Part shown: piece after piece, positions 58,565 through 64,000 of the stretch
Numbering within the stretch: the first letter of the stretch is position 1
Layout of the letters: every line of letters begins with the position of its first letter
NCBI GenBank assembly: GCA_949361645.1
Contig: OX442432.1
Span: forward strand, 687,733 to 751,732
Direction: 5' to 3'
Length of the DNA stretch: 64,000 bases
Source: Spongilla lacustris
Lineage: Eukaryota; Porifera; Demospongiae; Spongillida; Spongillidae
Translations under genes and position numbers: made by a program
Notes under the pieces: generated by a model
What the model was told of the DNA's origin: nothing
Database searches by the model: none
What the model saw: only the letters and a program-made list of their open reading frames with translations

Positions 58565-61329
58565 ATGGCACTGGTGGGTAAGAGTAAACTCATACGTGTC
58601 GACGCATTTGCGTGGCAAACGTCCTTGTATTTTATTTATTAACATGCAATAGTAGAGATGTGTGCTGGTACATGCACTAGTAATATTACTAGTATTATTC
58701 CGTGTCGATCCCTCAGGATATCTTTTTCGTTTCAGGTAAGGGGCAGGCTGCGTAGTACTGACCAAGTGTACTGTTTCACTCGTCTCGTCTTGTTTGTAGC
58801 GGCATTCTTCTTGGCATTTGTGTGCTGTATCGAAGGCGAGCTATTCTTTTAACGATACAGACTTTTCTTTTGCTTTTAAAAATATTTTTCCCCCCGCAGG
58901 AACTGCTTATCTGCCCTGCCCGCCACATAGTGTCTGCATCAAAGTGTGCCCATGTCCGCCGAGGAGTGAGAAGTATTGTTCCAATGGCTGCAGTTATTTG
59001 TGTGCCAAGATTTTGATTGTCCCCTACCACGAGCATGCACAGATGTGCCCCACCTCTCACACTAAGGCCCTGTATTCCTCCACCTGCCTGGTCAGCGCAA
59101 ACTGCAGCAGGGGAGACCTGTGTTGCCCCATGACCTGTGGGTCCACTTGTGTGCAAGGAGAAAATCCCACCCCACTGTGCCCTGCTGTGCGGAATCAGGT
59201 GTTGAACACTACTCTAATTGGAGCCTGTGAGGCAGATGGGCGTTTCACTCCAACCCAGTGCCTTGGCTCAACTGCGTACTGCTGGTGTGTGGACCAGATG
59301 GCAAATGTCTTGAACTGCACAGGTGTGTACTTGCCATGCACATGGTTATGGTTAATAGAGTTAAAGGTGTAGAGCATGTTGTCTAAAATCAGTTTTTAGT
59401 CACCCTACTGTGCGTAACTTCTCCTGAGCACCTGATCATCTCTCCAAATATGGTCATCTCTCCCAATATGGTCATCCACTCCTAATATGGTCATCTCCCA
59501 TTAGACAACACAGTTTTATTTATGTTGGGTGGAGGGGGTGGAGACAAAATGAGTGGATGTTCCTCACCACACAGTGCTTGCCTGACAAGTCATTTACCAC
59601 ACGTTCTGTGGTAATGATAAGTTCATTTGAACCATACATAATGGCATCAGCAGGTCATCACACATGACGATCAGTCCATCTCGTTCCTATTCCAGAGAGT
59701 GTCCATTGCACTCCAGCACGGCAATGCTGCCTCTGTAGTGGGCACCTCAAGTGTTATGTAATTAGTATACTGTATCTCTAAATATCATATCCTGTTATAC
59801 AAAAAATAGAAGGAAAAAAATTCATTATTTTTTGGTAATGATAAGTACATTTGAACCATGGAAAGATAGGCACATTTTGAATCATATGTTCTATAGAACT
59901 TTCTCGTGCGATGTCCAAATATCATTTAATGAAATTCATATGCACTGTTGTCCACCATCTTGGTGCACTATGAGCAATTTACAGTTTTTAATCATTTATC
60001 CATGTTTTGGATCGCAAAATGCTTTCATATTCTTACCATGGAATGATATCAGTGCCCACTAATAAAAATAAAACCAGGCTCATTATCACTTACTATGGAA
60101 GTATAACCAAAAACTTTACATGCCCATACCATCCTGTATTAACTTGTGTGGACAATATTGCATATTAAGATCATTAAATCACGCAATGAAACCTCTATAG
60201 TAAGATAAGTTCTTTTGAATCAAGTGTTCGATGGTAATGACAAGAATTGCTGAACACTGTCTATCAGACAGTTCAATTAAGGTGGGTAATGTTGATGTAA
60301 GCAAATGCTAGAGGGAAGTAGATGTTAGATCTGGCTATGGTTGTTGATCATAACATCTGTAGGTAAGGTATTTGCTGCACCAAATGTACAATATTGTTGC
60401 TGCAGCTCTTACTGACTTCAAAAACTATAAAATAACTTGAAAAGAAGGTCTTTCAGTGGAAACCACAATAAAATAGCAGTCCTATGTAGATGTGAAGGTT
60501 GTGACCTTCCAAAGGTGTGGTGATGTGTGGCCCGCCAAATTGAATCATAAATGCCAGCAATTCAATGATTTTATACCATGTGGCCTTGCGTGCATGTGCA
60601 TGTGACCTTATGTGCATGTGACGTATGTGCATGTGACCTTGGTGCATGTGACCTTATGTGCATGTGACCTTGGTGCATGTGACCTTATGTGCATGTGACC
60701 TTATGTGCATGTGACCTTGGTGCATGTGACCTTGGTGCATGTGACCTTGGTGCATGTGACCTTGGTGCATGTGACCTTATGTGCATGTGACCTTGGTGCA
60801 TGTGACCTTATGTGCATGTGACCTTGGTGCATGTGACCTTGGTGCATGTGACCTTGGTGCATGTGACCTTATGTGCATGTGAATAAAATCAATCTTAATT
60901 AACAGGTTTGACATTGTTTTTTTCCCCCAAGCCATCACATCACAAACACCAATCCTACAAGGCTGGCAGATCTTTATGGTGGTGTTTGGTGTTGTCGTGG
61001 CAGCCATACTGTTGGTTCTGATTGTCCTCACCATTGTAAGCACCTTCTAGTTTCAACTTTGTCCGAGACACCCCTCCCCCTTAGGGTTTTGTGGCAAATA
61101 AGATAAAGATTAGGAAATTTAAACAGAACACCCTTGAGTTGGAAGTTGATAGGATGGTAAGTTTTCGTTGTGTGTTGTGTGTGGGTGTGTGTATGTCATA
61201 TCACTGCAGTTAAATGCGGAGACTGTTGATGAAGGCATTGGTTCATTGATTTCAAATTTTAACAACGAAAGCTTACCACATGGCTGCAATGATGGAGGTC
61301 CTACTGATCACAAGACTACAATGGTGTGA
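58565..61329 (+). CDS. WAP-thyroglobulin type-1 single-pass membrane protein
   Basis: Six exons: 58565-58577, 58800-58835, 58900-59322, 60932-61035, 61085-61156, 61210-61329. Exons 1 and 2 encode a signal peptide (MALVAAFFLAFVCCIEG). Exon 3 carries a degenerate WAP domain (one Cys of the usual CC pair replaced, EKYCSNGC), a better second WAP (CLVSANCSRGDLCCPMTCGS) and a thyroglobulin type-1 domain (LCPAVRNQV... YCWCVD). A transmembrane helix follows (FMVVFGVVVAAILLVLIVLT) and a cytoplasmic tail of about 65 residues (KIKIRKFKQN...), ending at TGA 61327-61329. Both domains are typical protease-inhibitor folds, so a membrane-tethered inhibitor is plausible. Intron 2 reads GC-AG (GAAG|gcgagc). 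It is a tandem paralogue of the gene at 62758. Confidence 0.82.
59323..60594. other. Long intron of the WAP-thyroglobulin membrane gene
   Basis: AT-rich with repeated short phrases (CCAATATGGTCATC near 59450-59490; GGTAATGATAAGT at 59610 and 59835). No exon with good splice sites is seen. Confidence 0.5.
60592..60885. repeat. Minisatellite TGCATGTGACCTTGG / TGCATGTGACCTTATG
   Basis: About nineteen copies of a 15 to 16 base unit with two alternating variants (TTGG and TTATG), just upstream of the transmembrane exon. Confidence 0.95.
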
Positions 61330-62757
61330 TCACATGACTACAAAGATGTAACATTACTACAATGATGGATGCCACCACTGATCACATGACAACAATAGAT
61401 GACCTTGTTTGCATGCTGCATGACAGTATAGTTAATTGACAGTATAGTTAATTGACTGTATAGTTAATGGGTGATTAATATCATGTGTGCAATGTGCATG
61501 TGAACTGACCAAATGCATAACTATAGTCCCAAGATTTGAGGACTCCAATCATTGGGGGCAAACGCAATGATCATTAACTGATCATACTATTATTAACCAT
61601 TCCTTTATGCAGTGAAGTGCTGTATACAGTAAGCAGCAACAGCGTTGATCGAAGACACACAGTTACATAACTGAAATTGAGATCAGAAACATAATATTAA
61701 TGACTTGGCTCAGGTCCTAGTAAGCCAAAGACAATTAAGAAGTAAGCGGTATTTCCTACTTATGTTGCTAGTTAGGGCCTTACTTAGGTCGAAAGTACAA
61801 GTCAACTATCAAAGGCGTAGCTATATAGGCGTAGGAAGGTTATTAAAAGTGAGGGGCTGAAAGTAATCAATTTCATTAGGAGCGGCGCATTGTTCTCTCG
61901 CATGCACGAAGCGCTGAAGCTTTTTTTTTTTTTTTTTTTAAGTAATGCAGGTTTTGTATAATACCGTACAATAAAATTAATGGGGGGCATGATGAGCTGG
62001 CTAGGGCTTTCGTGTACCGGATGCAGAAGCGTGCAATTAATATTATTCAAATCTTATTGTAAAAATTGGGAGGGCTAGCTAGCCCATAAGCTTACATGTA
62101 CTTATTAAAGTGGAGGGGCTATAGCTCTTCTAGCCTATGGCTCCTACGCCTATGAAAGGGCAACAGTGTGTCAGTGTTGCCGCGGTTACGAAATCTAAGG
62201 AAGCTGCATAACGCGGTTACTCACACTTTAATACAGATTAGACAAAAGCGCAACTTTGCACTTTTTAGAATTGCTGTGCCATGTATAATTATGGTTCGGG
62301 CGGATTTTTTTTTTCTTCTTTTGTTGGTTTTGATTGCAAAATATATCTGGGCTTATGACATAATCCACTGTGCCTTCTTAAGTCGGCCACGCCCAACTAA
62401 ATGCTCCTTGCCATGTACTTACTAAATTTAGTTATGTGTAATATAAAAGCCACATTATTAATTACGTTCACTTATATCCACAAAACATTCCCTTGCAGTG
62501 TCGTCAACGCCCGCACGAATAGTTTCAGCTAGCGGAATCGCTGGGGACGAGAATTTCCGTCTTCATTAGCTGAGATAAAAAACACAGATAGCCGCGGATC
62601 ATGAAGGTAGAGTTTGATTGTAGTGTTAAAAGCGCCGTTTGACTGTTTTGTTCGCACGACCGAAGCAGTGTGTATATATATCGCGTATGCTCGCCTCTGC
62701 ACGACGTCGCGTAGTTTACAGGCACATATTCTGTTTCCGTCACAGGTAGCTTTGTTG
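61330..62757. other. Spacer between the two WAP-thyroglobulin genes
   Basis: AT-rich DNA with poly-T tracts (61920, 62306). The sequences CTATAGCTCTTCTAGCCTATGG and AAAGGCGTAGCTATATAGGCG near 61810 and 62115 hint at an inverted repeat and an old element. No gene seen. Confidence 0.4.
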
Positions 62758-63882
62758 ATGATTACGCGTAAGTATACGCCTCCACATCCAACACACACTC
62801 ACAAGCACACAATTTTCCACGCGTCTCTGACCAATAACTTTCTTTTCACAAAAACAGTTGTAACCCTGCTGGCTTGGATCTCTGGTAAGGAAGCAATTAT
62901 TACGTCATATTTGTATTTTTGACTATGTAAGGCATGATTTACAACCAGGGGCAACATACCTGTCATGCCCTCCATCATCTGGTGGCGTGGCTGGTATCTG
63001 TAGTGAGATGTGCTCATCAGATGCAGACTGTTCTCAGAGTGAGAAGTGTTGTTCCAATGGTTGTGGCCATTCCTGTGTCAAGGCCTTGGTCATTCCCTAC
63101 CACGACCCTCCATTGAAGTGCCCCACCTCTCCCTCTGAGTCACCATGTACCTCCACCTGCCTGGTCAGCGCAAACTGCAGCAGGGGAGAGCTGTGTTGCC
63201 CCATGGCCTGTGGGTCCACTTGTGTGCAAGGAGAAACTCCCACCCCACTGTGCCCTGTTGTGCGGAATCAGGTGTCGAACACTACTCTAATTGGAGCCTA
63301 TGTCCCCAGCTGTGAGGCAGATGGAAGTTTCTCTCTAACTCAGTGCCACAGCTCAACTGGATACTGTTGGTGTGTAGATCCATTATCTGGGGTCCCAAAC
63401 TCGGGCATGGTGCGGTTCCAGAAGCCTCAGTGCACATGTGAGTCTTAACTGGTTACCCACTGCCCCTTCCCTTCTCCACCTTCATAATTGACCCTCCCCC
63501 TCAGCATTGACCTTCTTCTCCTGCCCCGCCCCCCAAACTGACATGGTGGGGACCTGTGATGAGCAGTGTGATGCAGCCACAGGGTGCCAGAGTGGACAGA
63601 AGTGCTGTTCCAATGGGTGTGGTCATGCCTGCACCTCCTCCCTCCTCCGCATTCCTTACATTGCACCCCAACAAGGTGCCCAGACCCCTCTCTGCGAGGC
63701 AGTCCGTCAGCAGGCCACCTCCAAGGGTCTGCTGGGTGCCTTTGCACCTCAGTGTGATGCTGCAGGCAACTTCACGACCCTGCAATGCCATGAGTCTTCC
63801 TGCTGGTGTGTTAACCCAGAGAATGGCCAGCCCACCTCAGACATGGCCTCTGGACCTGCTATTGGCACACTGCCCTGCTCAG
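62758..63882 (+). CDS. Multi-domain WAP / thyroglobulin type-1 protein, 3' end beyond the window
   Basis: Exons 62758-62767, 62858-62884, 62949-63437 and 63505-63882 chain in phase; the last has a GT donor, so the gene continues to the right. Exons 1 and 2 give a signal peptide (MITLVTLLAWISGATYLSC). Domains in order: WAP with eight Cys (SEMCSSDADCSQSEKCCSNG), WAP (CLVSANCSRGELCCPMACGS), thyroglobulin type-1 (LCPVVRNQV...GYCWCVDPLSG), WAP (CDEQCDAATGCQSGQKCCSN), thyroglobulin type-1 (LCEAVRQQA...SCWCVNPENG). Both folds commonly inhibit proteases (WAP serine; thyropin cysteine or aspartic). Compared with its upstream neighbour the first WAP keeps all cysteines. Whether it ends in a transmembrane helix cannot be seen. 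Confidence 0.85.
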
Positions 63883-63929
63883 GTTTGTTGTGATTATACT
63901 GATAAGCTGTAACAATGGTGAAGATAATG

Positions 63930-64000
63930 CTGTGTCCTTCCTACCCCTCCCTCCCTCTCCCCTCCCTTTCCCTCTCCCTCCCCCCCTCTCCCCCTCCTTC
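63930..64000. repeat. Pyrimidine-rich tract at the right edge
   Basis: CCCTCCCTCTCC repeats in the intron after the last visible exon, cut by the window end. Confidence 0.7.

Overview
This is a gene-dense nuclear segment from an animal. I count 18 confident protein-coding loci in 64 kb, nearly all split by short GT-AG introns. Coding DNA has ordinary composition, while most introns carry micro- or minisatellites. The gene set (axonemal dynein light chain 1, WSTF/ACF1-type remodeller, FERM-SH2 tyrosine kinase, GALNT, mucin-like and WAP/thyroglobulin proteins) is metazoan. Compact introns, intergenic gaps of tens to hundreds of bases, and a JAK-like kinase with one kinase domain suggest an early-branching marine animal, most plausibly a sponge. 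That placement is inference; no ribosomal or mitochondrial marker is present.

Layout: 1-2150, 3' part of an unrecognised gene (+). 2193-4103, PPP1R36-like phosphatase-1 regulator (-), head to head with 4202-8479, asparaginase with ankyrin repeats (+). 9663-10276, small Pro/Tyr-rich membrane protein (+). 10860-15234, gamma-glutamyl hydrolase (-), head to head with 15262-16928, FtsJ/MRM2 methyltransferase (+). 17004-18868, mucin-like type I membrane protein (+), tail to tail with 18955-19961, secreted Cys-rich protein (-). 20243-22426, mitochondrial fumarase (+). 22876-24692, TATA-binding protein (-), head to head with 24925-32198, BAZ1/WSTF-ACF1 (+). 33599-44295, FERM-SH2-kinase (+). 47063-52782, polypeptide GalNAc-transferase (+). 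52936-54060, DNAL1 (-), head to head with 54116-56369, otubain (+). 56393-58366, STN1 (-), head to head with 58565-61329, WAP-thyroglobulin membrane protein (+). From 62758, a tandem WAP/thyroglobulin paralogue runs to the right edge.

The genes do not form one pathway; most are housekeeping genes packed as divergent or convergent pairs. Two loci concern cilia or sperm (PPP1R36, DNAL1), two transcription and chromatin (TBP, BAZ1), two telomere or ubiquitin biology (STN1, OTUB1), and several the cell surface (mucin, GALNT, WAP/thyroglobulin).

Three things stand out. The kinase gene reads as FERM-SH2-kinase with JAK hallmarks but no pseudokinase domain. Several intronic minisatellites are tandem copies of an adjacent exon edge with its splice site. 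At least seven introns read as GC-AG. Exon boundaries were placed by eye from reading frame, splice consensus and family conservation.
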